Shown: piece after piece, positions 56,201 to 60,138 of the stretch | Layout of the letters: each line of letters starts with the position of its first letter | How positions within the stretch are numbered: position 1 is the stretch's first letter | Origin: Mimachlamys varia | Taxonomy: Eukaryota > Mollusca > Bivalvia > Pectinida > Pectinidae | Assembly: GCA_947623455.1 (NCBI GenBank) | Contig: OX392540.1 | Location: 6,527,432 to 6,591,431, forward strand | DNA: 64,000 nucleotides | Reading direction: 5' to 3' | Notes under the pieces: model-generated | Database searches by the model: none | Seen by the model: the letters and a program-made list of their open reading frames with translations, nothing else | What the model was told of the DNA's origin: nothing | Translations under genes and position numbers: made by a program

Positions 56201-58300
56201 TACCATTAAAAGTCATTACCTGACAAATTATCATTAAAACTTACCATTAAAAGTCATTACCTGACAAATTATCATTAAAACTTACCATTAAAAGCCTATC
56301 ACCAATTTTTAACGCTGTTTTAGATGCAGCACCATCAGGAACAATCTGAAGTAAAACAAATTTTCTTGTTATTGACTGTCACAAACAACTGCAAGCTGTA
56401 ATAAACTTTTTGAACATCTTTTTACAAAACAGAAAAATATGCTGTCAAGTGAAGAGATTTGACACGGCGAAAACTTAAGAACTTCTTAATCTCAAGACTT
56501 TCACTACTAAGATCAGAAATACAATCATGTTTATAGTGATCAGGGGTTAATCTAGCATTTTAACTGCTGTTTATAGGAAGTTCCCCACCACAGAATTCTG
56601 TCAATTTTTCTCCTCAGGATTTGTGTTAGATTTACTGAAATATTGAATATTCCTTCATCTTTGATGTCAATTCAGATTTGCCTTTCTAATTTCTTATTTC
56701 TATTGCTGTTTTTACTTGAGAAATGTATTTTTAAATTTAGAAAAGTAACTTTTTGATTTTTACAAATTGCCCTTAGCTTATTTTCCACTAAAACCAAGAA
56801 AGGGTAGTTTTTATCTTAATCCCATATTAATCCCTAGTGATGTTATAAGTAATGCTGAAGAAGACTTACTTTTGATACAAATATACCCGGCTCATCCAGT
56901 CCAAACGGATGGCTAGCGTGATCACTGCCCCCGACAACAGAAAGTCCAAGAGGGCCGCCGGCTTTAACTATTGTAACTTCCTCAATGGGAAACCTACTTG
57001 ACACGTCGTTTGGCAGATTGTCATTGGAGTTCTCATAACTCACAGTAAATGTTTGATCGGCCGGTTTGTCAGCCTCACTCTCACTGTGGTTTGAATTTAA
57101 CACAGACGATTGAACTTCCTCCACCTCCTGTGGGGGTGGCGGGGGTGGTGGAGGTAGCGGGGGCGATGTAGCCTCCACATTGTCTTTGTTTTTTATTTCA
57201 CCAGACGTCCGTGAATTCCGGTTAAATCCCGGATACACAAATTTAGGTGGCTGCACCGTGGTGGGTTTTGCCGACCAATCACTGGAGATACGAGGGCTAG
57301 CCGCTGGGGAGGTGGTGGGAGGCATGTGTGGAACGGCCTTGTTGTCGGGGGACACAGAGGGGGGCGGAACCTCGGGGAGGGGAGGGGGTGTGGATGAGGA
57401 GTCTGCTGATGTAACACTGGCATGAGGAGGGCTTGGATATGTATATGAAGAAGGGATGGCTGAAGTGTACGGGCTAGGACTTGGTAACCCTGGCGATGGT
57501 GACGCCGTCATCACTGGTGACTGACTGACGATGAATGTCTCTTCTTTCTCTGCGGGTGGTGCCGATTCGTTCCACATGATGAGAGGCTGGGTCATCGTTT
57601 TAAGACGTTCCCCGCTGGGTGGGTTTACGACGGCCTCATCTTTTGGAATGACTTTCTCCCGATACACGACGAGGTTGATAGAGTTATCTACCCCTGTCAA
57701 CAGTGACACTGCCTGGTCGTGTCGGGCATCCTGCATATCTACGCTGTTTATCTGAAACAAAAGTCGGACATTATCACACACAGTAAATTCATATTGTGAT
57801 AAAAGTTCATCTTTCATGTGAAGGTTTTACTCAAACAAGCAATCCCAGAGGGATCTTAACGCCTACCATTGATGATTTTTCATTCATTTTTAGAAAGATA
57901 GATCTTTTCCCTTTTGATTTTAACTTTCATTTATGTATATAATCTTAGTTCTATGAGATTCTCTTGAAAACTAGAAATGTCTGTGAGACATAAATACCAT
58001 AAATTTGAGAAAGATCCACGCAGTATTTCTCAAGAAATAGCAATAACAAATTTCAAAGTCAAAATACAAGATAGCAGCCTTTCAGCCATTTTGTTTTTCT
58101 AAACAGACCCAAAATCAAAAGGGCACAACTATTCACCAAGGGTAACCTACATATGAAATTTGAGTAAGATTCATCAAGTCATTCTCAAGAAATAGTGATA
58201 ACAAACTTTCTATACTCACCGAAATGATCCTATCTCCGACCTTGAGGTTACCGTCCTTTGCTGCGGCTCCTCCCTCGGTCACACGCGAAATGTAGATAGC
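26024..58300 (-). CDS. scrib: Scribble (LAP-family scaffold), 3' half: PDZ2 to C-terminus, 19 exons
   Basis: Scribble is a cortical scaffold of the LRR-and-PDZ (LAP) family that works with Dlg and Lgl in apico-basal polarity; its PDZ domains bind C-terminal motifs of partners such as beta-PIX. The nineteen exons listed below join at GT/AG sites in one frame: 2841 nt, 946 codons plus stop. Fragment residues: end of PDZ2 1-60; Pro/Ser-rich linker with a PPLPPPPPPPP run 60-280; PDZ3 281-372 with carboxylate loop GPLGLSVVGG; PDZ4 381-471 with loop ENLGMSIKGG; Ser-rich DSISSID segment; Glu-rich coiled coil 519-560; SFSQMKHYFEKEM near 650; PPSKQFSYL near 675; RTAKAEKR near 735; MKSLEED near 782. 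The last three blocks align, from memory, with vertebrate SCRIB in the same order. LRRs, PDZ1 and the start of PDZ2 lie right of the window. I saw no disabling change. Confidence 0.93.
26207..27078. other. Intron between scrib exons 18 and 19
   Basis: No further coding sequence seen. A long frame running past the exon 18 donor (to about 26845) loses coding character at once. Confidence 0.5.
27079..27261 (-). CDS. scrib: scrib exon 18: C-terminal tail
   Basis: 61 codons, phase 0 to 0, acceptor TTTACGCAG and a weak donor GAG|GTATCG. It encodes a Lys/Glu-rich helix-prone stretch (VEGGKSVKESSRLLDES ... FRTIQVVEKIIEHE). Strand, phase and coding look support it. It has no clear match to the vertebrate C-terminus. 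Confidence 0.65.
27335..27380. repeat. Poly-C run of 19 followed by poly-A
   Basis: 19 C at 27335-27353, then atattt and about 21 A. It lies in the scrib intron before exon 18. Confidence 0.9.
27668..28083. mobile_element. MITE with about 65-bp imperfect inverted ends
   Basis: The inner 26 bp, gggtatggatttgttactaa plus aaatag at 27701-27726, is perfectly complementary to 28024-28049. The outer 35-40 bp on each side are complementary with mismatches. About 300 bp of non-coding sequence lies between. It sits in the scrib intron between exons 17 and 18. Confidence 0.75.
28287..28330 (-). CDS. scrib: scrib exon 17
   Basis: 44 nt, phase 1 to 0, acceptor TGTTTCAG and donor CAG|GTAAGT. It encodes DADKADGPISHNGEQ. 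I assign it on splice sites and phase only; the sequence itself is not conserved in any protein I know. Confidence 0.75.
28784..28872 (-). CDS. scrib: scrib exon 16: MKSLEED block
   Basis: 89 nt, phase 2 to 1, acceptor TGCTTGTAG and donor GGAG|GTAGG. MKSLEEDAMKAQAVIARAQE matches vertebrate RMKSLEQDALRAQMVLSRSQE, then MHHELTTSG. Confidence 0.94.
28873..29750. other. scrib intron, exon 15-16, lower part
   Basis: I see no gene or clear repeat. Confidence 0.45.
29752..29925. repeat. Tandem repeat, about 58 bp, three copies
   Basis: The unit is 'atccacgaaaatattcaaag', 'ttttatcaagtttgct', then 'ccaacagttcaagagg'. The third copy differs by only a few bases. Confidence 0.85.
30407..30562 (-). CDS. 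scrib: scrib exon 15: RTAKAEKR block
   Basis: 156 nt, phase 2 to 2, acceptor TCTCCCAG and donor CTAG|GTGTG. PSGSVVRTAKAEKRMQDRL and SPAEERQLQAEKRAAWRKA match the conserved VRTAKAERR ... LSPAELRALEAEKRALWRAA region of vertebrate SCRIB. Confidence 0.94.
30607..30720. repeat. Tandem duplication of about 57 bp
   Basis: Two copies of 'caagcagacgacagccttgt' followed by 'acaggtta...cacaaacaacggtctcac', directly upstream of scrib exon 15 on the minus strand. Confidence 0.85.
30721..31448. other. scrib intron 14-15, non-coding
   Basis: An 85-codon plus-strand frame at 30973-31230 has no recognisable domain or splice context. I see nothing else. Confidence 0.4.
31449..31840. mobile_element. MITE flanked by TTAA, piggyBac-like
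   Basis: The ends aggcccaatatacgtaact (31453 onward) and agttacgtatattgggcct (ending 31836) are perfect 19-bp inverted repeats. Each is flanked directly by TTAA (31449-31452 and 31837-31840). The 384-bp interior is non-coding. TTAA target sites and short inverted ends are the piggyBac signature. Confidence 0.7.
31888..31945. repeat. Short tandem duplication
   Basis: 'tgattatctttgttaagtcc' plus acacgagaca occurs twice in a row (from about 31878 and 31912). The copies are nearly identical. Confidence 0.75.
32099..32280. repeat. Fragment of the dispersed 'tgtctgtgagacataaat' repeat
   Basis: 'actagacatgtctgtgagac' followed by ataaatgcccc here matches 'actagaaatgtctgtgagac' followed by ataaatacc near 57970. 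It marks one end of a dispersed family. Confidence 0.5.
32705..32827. promoter_or_regulatory. Cluster of transcription-factor-like sites in a scrib intron
   Basis: Within 115 bp there are an E-box CACGTG (32713-32718), a CRE-like ATGACGTCG (32729), GGGCGGAGC next to the POU octamer ATGCAAAT (32751-32769), a perfect CRE TGACGTCA (32794-32801) and GGCGGAGC (32817). The gacgtc...ggcggagct block occurs twice about 66 bp apart. Function is inferred from motifs only. Confidence 0.3.
32959..33113. mobile_element. Near-perfect fold-back element, 64-bp arms
   Basis: 32959-33022 and 33050-33113 are complementary at 63 of 64 positions. The 27-nt centre itself contains the palindrome ataaccg-gctttgt-cggttat. 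Arms include ggttatcgggggataactac. It has no coding capacity and reads as a MITE or fold-back element of 155 bp. Confidence 0.9.
33256..33980. repeat. Minisatellite, 19-bp unit, about 38 copies
   Basis: The unit is gtccacagtcaagtaccag with variants caaag and catag. 19 bp is not a multiple of three, so the 159-codon frame across it cycles through three reading frames and is not a gene. Confidence 0.95.
33981..34539. other. scrib intron 14-15, non-coding
   Basis: I see no gene or repeat. Confidence 0.45.
34540..35000. repeat. Degenerate repeat rich in gattggctgat
   Basis: About ten loosely spaced copies of 'gattggctgatat' with variable spacers of 20-60 bp that often contain 'gatgacagtgggg' or 'agcaggatagc'. 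Eight copies keep ATTGG, the reverse of CCAAT. Confidence 0.75.
35185..35490. repeat. Minisatellite, 30-bp unit, about ten copies
   Basis: The unit is aaatatttactgcgagatca plus taatgaggct. The last copies are rearranged (gtgaggtactgcgatatc). Confidence 0.9.
35491..36254. other. scrib intron 14-15, non-coding
   Basis: A 67-codon plus-strand frame (35691-35894) has no domain or splice support. I see nothing else. Confidence 0.4.
36255..36568. repeat. Tandem array, 35-bp unit, nine copies, CTCF-like core
   Basis: The unit is caatacagtggcgcccccta plus gtgatctaactatga. On the minus strand its core is TCACTAGGGGGCGCC, one base from the common CTCF core CCASYAGRKGGCRS. Seven copies are intact at the core, one has gtaccccctag and one gcgccccttag. 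The last unit runs into the donor of scrib exon 14 (36569). Confidence 0.9.
36570..36672 (-). CDS. scrib: scrib exon 14
   Basis: 103 nt, phase 1 to 2, acceptor TTTTGCAG and donor CTAG|GTAGAT. It encodes KKANSMSKEELLSSVTGN and VGSSSQEQEYNQVLS. Reading through the donor meets TAG after one codon, so intron retention would end the protein at VLSR. The CTCF-like tandem array starts directly downstream. Confidence 0.82.
37127..37183 (-). CDS. scrib: scrib exon 13: PPSKQFSYLSEHEL block
   Basis: 57 nt, phase 1 to 1, acceptor TTCCATTCAG and donor GAAG|GTAGG. Across the junction it reads PPSKQFSYLSEHELERMKME, matching the PPKRVSLVGADDLRKMQEEE block of vertebrates. An AG 8 nt downstream (AAACAG) would put a stop in frame, so the CATTCAG acceptor is preferred. 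Confidence 0.9.
37296..37435. mobile_element. Small MITE, 16-bp perfect inverted ends
   Basis: aaggggatagtacgtt (37296-37311) and aacgtactatcccctt (37420-37435) are perfect complements, with imperfect pairing continuing inward. It lies in the scrib intron between exons 12 and 13. No clear target duplication is visible. Confidence 0.75.
38155..38254 (-). CDS. scrib: scrib exon 12: SFSQMKHYFEKEM block
   Basis: 100 nt, phase 0 to 1, acceptor ATCTTGCAG and donor CTT|GTGAGT. TNAQIYEPQRSFSQMKHYFE corresponds to the SFRERQKYFELEV block of vertebrate SCRIB. Confidence 0.9.
38880..39032 (-). mobile_element. tRNA-derived SINE
   Basis: On the minus strand the head is gggcagattggtcgagtggt (A-box-like) and ggggatcgatccccgaaatc (B-box-like). 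A body containing catggaacattcagagaaag and a 'cctgctcacacaactccaac' region follow. It is in the scrib intron between exons 11 and 12. Confidence 0.7.
39460..39825. repeat. Minisatellite, 72-bp unit, five copies
   Basis: Each unit has the palindrome gaggatcctc followed by aacaagatcctc(c/a)ttatctt and gtctatacaatgttacactg. Four spacings are 72, 71, 72 and 72. The 72-bp length keeps frames open on both strands, so the 152-codon frame there is a by-product. Confidence 0.92.
40014..40118 (-). CDS. scrib: Possible cassette exon in the scrib 44.4-38.3 kb intron
   Basis: 35 open codons in phase 0 (SDLFTIMGNFCQLLEEITGG, then PIVLEVEFSPRSIME) lie between TTTGTAG and GAG|GTTTGT. The donor is weak and I know no counterpart in scribble. 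It would keep the frame if used. Confidence 0.22.
40150..41540. repeat. Composite minisatellite of two interleaved units
   Basis: Two units alternate: 'caccacaaactaggagcttg' plus tgtgt, and 'caacatttctagagacgagg' plus agcttgtgtgt. Longer blocks containing 'gagaaactaaagtctaaac' punctuate the first half, giving a higher-order pattern. About 45-50 units in all. Confidence 0.9.
41556..41708. repeat. Minisatellite, 37-bp unit, four copies
   Basis: The unit is accaggtgttgtgtgtaaac plus ctttgtgtcacctttct, nearly identical between copies. It follows the composite array directly. Confidence 0.9.
41828..43015. other. scrib intron 11-12, with C and G runs at its ends
   Basis: 19 C at 41828-41846 and 22 G at 42994-43015. 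The sequence between is AT-rich with no gene. Confidence 0.6.
43215..43492. repeat. Minisatellite, 19-bp unit, about 14 copies
   Basis: The unit is agaccatgtgacactcatt, with atcatgtg, atcatgcg and gatactc variants in a partly alternating order. Confidence 0.9.
43493..44437. other. scrib intron 11-12, non-coding
   Basis: A poly-A run lies at about 43595-43620. No gene or clear transposon. Confidence 0.45.
44438..44584 (-). CDS. scrib: scrib exon 11: proline-rich linker
   Basis: 49 codons, phase 0 to 0, acceptor TTCTATTAG and donor AAG|GTAAA. PAPKPVIPPKRPPVPPKPSN offers several PxxP/PxxPxK-type motifs, then a tail ending SRLPSASKNLGK. The codons and amino-acid bias are clearly coding. Confidence 0.88.
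44740..44935. mobile_element. Possible pogo/Tigger-type MITE
   Basis: The left end tagaaccctgtttactcgaa and the right end gtggggttttactgta are partly complementary (gaaccc/ggttt, actcga patterns), and the interior repeats 'tattcaagtaa' and 'tcgaggttg' phrases typical of this family. The ends are diverged. Confidence 0.35.
44936..46624. other. scrib intron 10-11, non-coding
   Basis: No gene assigned. A splice-like segment at about 46145-46106 on the minus strand is discussed under rejected items. Confidence 0.45.
46625..46835. repeat. Tandem repeat, 67-bp unit, three copies
   Basis: The unit is 'cagcgataagtaaaaccgat', 'tccactcagcgtgtgagac', then 'aattgcctgcacactgtgtg'. The first copy is diverged; the other two are near-identical. 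Confidence 0.88.
46966..47126. repeat. Direct repeat copy A, about 150 bp
   Basis: It matches 47800-47948 with a few substitutions and a short gap; both contain 'ggaggaaatattgcacatcc' and 'gatgatttcaatgta'. The copies are about 835 bp apart. Confidence 0.8.
47127..47298 (+). repeat. End fragment of the tandem-unit repeat family
   Basis: It ends ttgacagacggacgacggat then 'gcaccatggcataagcttac' and 'tggcccttggggccaggtaagctaa'. The same terminal layout closes the element at 62.8 kb. Only one damaged unit precedes it. Confidence 0.6.
47800..47948. repeat. Direct repeat copy B, about 150 bp
   Basis: Partner of 46966-47126. The shorter 'aaaagttcgagattctatgg' join suggests an internal deletion relative to copy A. 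Confidence 0.8.
48000..48655. repeat. Minisatellite, 18-bp unit, about 36 copies
   Basis: Two 18-bp types alternate: aggatgttcaatgatcgg and agtatggtaaatgatcag. Because 18 is a multiple of three, a 249-codon frame of MFNDRR / MVNDRS hexapeptides stays open, and the antisense frame is also open. It ends 11 bp from the candidate microexon. Confidence 0.95.
48666..48680 (-). CDS. scrib: Candidate 15-nt microexon of scrib
   Basis: AAGTTTTTCTAG|GCCACCATCTTGAGG|GTAAGG has a good acceptor and donor around 15 nt, in phase 0 between two phase-0 exons. It would insert ATILR. It is not needed for the frame, so it would be a cassette if real. Confidence 0.35.
48888..48962 (-). CDS. scrib: scrib exon 10: Lys/Pro-rich linker
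   Basis: 25 codons, phase 0 to 0, acceptor CATTTATAG and donor GTG|GTAAG. It encodes TSETVMKQVPQEKPPVAKKP and DVVPV. Its acceptor and first ~22 nt are the unit of the minisatellite that runs upstream from it to 49660. Confidence 0.85.
48963..49660. repeat. Minisatellite that includes the scrib exon 10 splice acceptor
   Basis: The 54-57-bp unit contains 'cagtttctgaggtctataaa' and 'tgataaacattgcaatatgt' plus taatgatgtttcatca. On the minus strand each unit reads ATTTATAG|ACCTCAGAAAC, the acceptor and first bases of exon 10. Twelve units follow the real one; the last three have lost TATAG. Confidence 0.93.
49785..50080. mobile_element. MITE with inverted ends, rich in ttaatatcac
   Basis: The left tacactgaactccactaaat and the right atataaagaggactgtacac plus tgta pair imperfectly. 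The phrases 'cctgttaatatcacattcct' and 'cttaatatcatg' recur inside. It ends 26 bp from scrib exon 9. Confidence 0.5.
50106..50198 (-). CDS. scrib: scrib exon 9: coiled coil continued
   Basis: 31 codons, phase 0 to 0, acceptor TTTCTACAG and donor CTA|GTGAG. NKLLKEREDALKEESQ continues the helix, then a Ser/Thr-rich stretch ending STSTL. Confidence 0.85.
50928..50984 (-). CDS. scrib: scrib exon 8: Glu-rich coiled coil
   Basis: 19 codons, phase 0 to 0, acceptor TTGTCTAG and donor AGG|GTAGG. It encodes EQEALEEAARWEKEEEELR, a strongly charged helix. Its acceptor lies about 80 bp from a 30-bp minisatellite. Confidence 0.85.
51085..51445. repeat. Minisatellite, 30-bp unit, about 12 copies
   Basis: The unit is cataggataaggcagggcct plus gtcatacaca. 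Multiples of three keep several frames open on both strands, producing artefact frames of 114-190 codons. Confidence 0.93.
51446..51605. repeat. Minisatellite, 41-bp unit, four copies
   Basis: The unit is gggaggtgtgatttttgagg plus gacaagactgatacaggataa. It follows the 30-bp array with no gap. Confidence 0.92.
51606..53104. other. scrib intron 7-8, non-coding
   Basis: No gene seen. A CpG-rich patch (gcggtcacggccgtggccgc) lies near 52930. I see no other structure. Confidence 0.45.
53105..53338 (-). CDS. scrib: scrib exon 7: PDZ4 end and DSISSID segment
   Basis: 78 codons, phase 0 to 0, acceptor TATCCAG and donor AAG|GTCAGT. VNGQSLLGSTHQEAVRALRS closes PDZ4. It is followed by an acidic Ser/Pro segment with SSNRDSISSIDVEDED, close to the NSLESISSID stretch of vertebrate SCRIB and a likely phosphorylated region. 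Confidence 0.94.
53750..53812 (-). CDS. scrib: scrib exon 6: PDZ4 core
   Basis: 21 codons, phase 0 to 0, acceptor GTTGACAG and donor GAG|GTAGG. It encodes IHDHGAVSRDGRLKTGQRIL plus E, which follows directly on FISR of exon 5. Confidence 0.93.
53960..54115 (-). pseudogene. scrib: Two partial copies of scrib exon 5 (3' half and donor)
   Basis: The segments at about 53960-54025 and 54044-54107 each read, on the minus strand, V-T-D-L-E-V-N-V-D then GTFISQ and a donor TCTCAG|GTAAG. They match the end of exon 5 (LEVKADEGTFISR). The first half of the exon, including the PDZ4 loop, and an acceptor are missing, so they cannot replace exon 5. Confidence 0.8.
54131..54267. mobile_element. Fold-back element, 34-bp arms
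   Basis: 54131-54164 and 54234-54267 are complementary at 32 of 34 positions (arm: gggttgagggatatagcaag). A 69-bp centre carries ccctaggccaagccgaggaa. It lies between a damaged exon 5 copy and exon 5. Confidence 0.85.
54673..54789 (-). CDS. scrib: scrib exon 5: PDZ4 start
   Basis: 39 codons, phase 0 to 0, acceptor GTTTTCAG and donor CGG|GTAAG. It encodes ELIIFKKPGENLGMSIKGG, then VKNYATGLEVKADEGTFISR. Damaged partial copies of its 3' half lie on both sides (53960-54115 and 55017-55060). Confidence 0.94.
54955..55067. repeat. Duplicate of the exon 5 donor region
   Basis: 54955-55067 repeats 54598-54712 with few changes: 'gatttaacaagttaactttt', 'aaagtagaggtatata' and the end of exon 5 with an altered donor (TTGG|GTAAC). 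It is cut off by the C run that follows. Confidence 0.8.
55068..55450. repeat. Poly-C run and dispersed repeat with 'cattaaaattggttcac'
   Basis: 22 C at 55068-55089. After it 'agtttcattaaaattggttc' and 'cttcattaaaattggttcac' mark two units about 145 bp apart of a dispersed repeat. Confidence 0.6.
55459..55575 (-). CDS. scrib: scrib exon 4: PDZ3 end
   Basis: 39 codons, phase 0 to 0, acceptor ATCTTCAG and donor CAT|GTAAG. VNGKDVTQVTHQEAVMLL is PDZ3 helix 2, followed by the last strand (INLRVRHDPPPSGLH). The His before EAV is the helix-2 position typical of class I ligand specificity. Confidence 0.94.
55576..56285. other. scrib intron 3-4, non-coding
   Basis: A 41-bp duplication, 'agtcattacctgacaaatta' plus tcattaaaacttaccattaaa, occurs next to exon 3 and copies its donor (cttaccattaaaa). 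Confidence 0.6.
56286..56345 (-). CDS. scrib: scrib exon 3: PDZ3 core
   Basis: 20 codons, phase 0 to 0, acceptor TACTTCAG and donor ATG|GTAAG. It encodes IVPDGAASKTALKIGDRLLM, which continues PDZ3 from FVSK in the exon before. Confidence 0.93.
56870..57751 (-). CDS. scrib: scrib exon 2: end of PDZ2, Pro-rich linker, start of PDZ3
   Basis: 294 codons, phase 0 to 0, acceptor TTGTTTCAG and donor AAA|GTAAGT. It starts INSVDMQDARHDQAVSLL (PDZ2 helix 2), continues through a long Pro/Ser/Thr-rich linker with a polyproline run before QEVEEV (candidate SH3, WW or EVH1 ligand), and ends in the first half of PDZ3 (GPLGLSVVGGSDHASHPFG). This is by far the largest exon in the window. Confidence 0.95.
57830..58218 (-). 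repeat. Reverse copy of the 150-bp unit repeat family
   Basis: It carries 'atcccagagggatctt', 'tcattctcaagaaatagtga' and 'ccttggtgaatagttgtgcc' (minus strand), matching 14470-15860. It ends at the donor of scrib exon 1 of the window. Confidence 0.7.
58220..58300 (-). CDS. scrib: scrib exon 1 of window: PDZ2 core
   Basis: 27 codons, phase 0 to 0, acceptor CTTCCAG and donor TCG|GTGAG. It encodes AIYISRVTEGGAAAKDG then LKVGDRIIS, the middle strands of PDZ2. The preceding exon with the PDZ2 carboxylate loop is not found in 58.3-64 kb. Confidence 0.92.
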
Positions 58301-59306
58301 CTGGAAGTACAAGAGGGATAACTCTCACAGAACACATTCAATCACTGTTAATCAGTCACAACCAAAACAAATCATATCCCTAAACTCAAGGGAAGTAACT
58401 ACACATCACCATTTATAGAACCTGAAACAATTAAGACACCATGAAACATCAATTAGACTGGCTTCCGTGGTACAACGTTGAAGTGTACTTTATATACATA
58501 CCCATAGACATTGTTACATTACAGGGGAGGATAAACAAGTTTGTTGCTTTCCGTAATATTTGAAAGCAGTTTTAACATTAGTTTCTGTTTTTAAAGATTT
58601 GTTAAAAGTGATATCACTTTATTTTGAGGAATTTTTAATTGGATGTAATCAGATTCAGTTAAATCTGAAACAGATTATAAAAGGTCGAAGTTTCACGAAG
58701 AAACGGAAAGAAAAACACAGCATAAACTAAAAACATTGCATCTGCTGAAAATAAAATAAATCTGAAAAAAGAGTACAACAAATATTTTTGGGAATAATTT
58801 ACTTGAAGTAAGTGATGTTCCATGGTAATTATGAAGGAATAAGAGATAGTGTAACTCACTTATATTTCATAGTTATTCACAAATTATTTCACAAGTTACA
58901 GGAAAAACAAAATAATTCTTAGACGTTGAAAGAAAGAATGTAGCAAAACAAAAACCAACAAAACAGACCTCCAAATCATTTAGATATAACTTTACATTTC
59001 ATTTTCTTCAAGTGATTCTCAAATACAGACTTGAAAAGAAAACTGAGAATATAACTGGTTTACCAAAAATTGTCTAACATATAAACACACAATACAGAGC
59101 ATTGAAACTATGTTACCACCTGAGACTATGCTAGTTAAAAGTTTCAACTTAAAATGCCATTCATTAAGTTTTAAAATGTATGGTTTACAATATAAGATGG
59201 TAAAGAGGACTAAATTTTCTTTCTCTTTTTTCAGCAACAAAATTTGTTTTTCTTTGTTTTTTTCAATAACTTTCAATCCTTCTTAGTATGATTCAACAAT
59301 GCCATG
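58301..59306. other. scrib intron upstream of exon 1 of window
   Basis: No PDZ2 start, PDZ1 or LRR coding seen on the minus strand. AT-rich. Confidence 0.5.
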
Positions 59307-59700
59307 CTCAATAAACTTAACTCACTAAATATTGATTACATTTTATCCTGTACTGGGAATAAACTTAACTCACTAAATATTGATTATATTTTATCCTGTA
59401 CTGGGAATAAGCTTAACTCACTAAATATTGATTATATTTTATCCTGTACTGGGAATAAGCTTAACTCACTAAATATTGATTATATTTTATCCTGTACTGG
59501 GAATAAACTTAACTCACTAAATATTGATTATATTTCATCCTGTACTGGGAATAAACTTAACTCACTAAATATTGATTATATTTTATCCTGTATTGGGAAT
59601 AAACTTAACTCACTAAATATTGATTATATTTTATCCTGTATTGGGAATAAACTCAACTCATTAAATATTGATTATATTTATCCTGTATTGGGAATAAACT
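59307..59700. repeat. Minisatellite, 48-bp unit, eight copies
   Basis: The unit is aataaacttaactcactaaa, tattgattatattttatcct, then gtactggg. 48 bp equals 16 codons, so a repetitive 135-codon frame is open. Confidence 0.94.
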
Positions 59701-59708
59701 TTTTTAAA

Positions 59709-60055
59709 TGAACCTTGAGTAGAGAGGGTACCTGGTATACAAATTTTAAATAAATCTTGAGTAGAGAGGGTACCTGGTATACAAATTTTAAATAAACCTT
59801 GAGTAGAGAGGGTACCTGATATACAAATTTTAAATAAACCTTGAGTAGAGAAGGTACCTGATATACAAATTTTAAATAAACCTTGAGTAGAGAAGGTACC
59901 TGATATACAAATTTTAAATAAACCTTGAGTAGAGAAGGTATCTGATATACAAATTTTAAATAAATCTTGAGTAGAGGGGGTACCTGGTATACAAATTTTA
60001 AATAAACCTTGAGTAGAGGGGGTACCAGGTTTACAAATTTTAAATAAATTGGTTC
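59709..60055. repeat. Minisatellite, 42-bp unit, eight copies
   Basis: The unit is aaccttgagtagagagggta, cctggtatacaaatttt, then aaata. It starts 9 bp after the 48-bp array. Two antisense frames of 130-139 codons stay open because 42 is a multiple of three. Confidence 0.94.
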
Positions 60056-60138
60056 TGGAATACATGCCACTGCACTCCAAATCTGTTCCTGCTCAAATTT
60101 CTATAAATGCACAGAACATAACACACAGCCATGGATAA

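Noticed and set aside
57180..57755. Plus-strand frames of 74-81 codons
   Set aside because: Antisense shadows of scrib exon 2, which has clear PDZ sequence on the minus strand.
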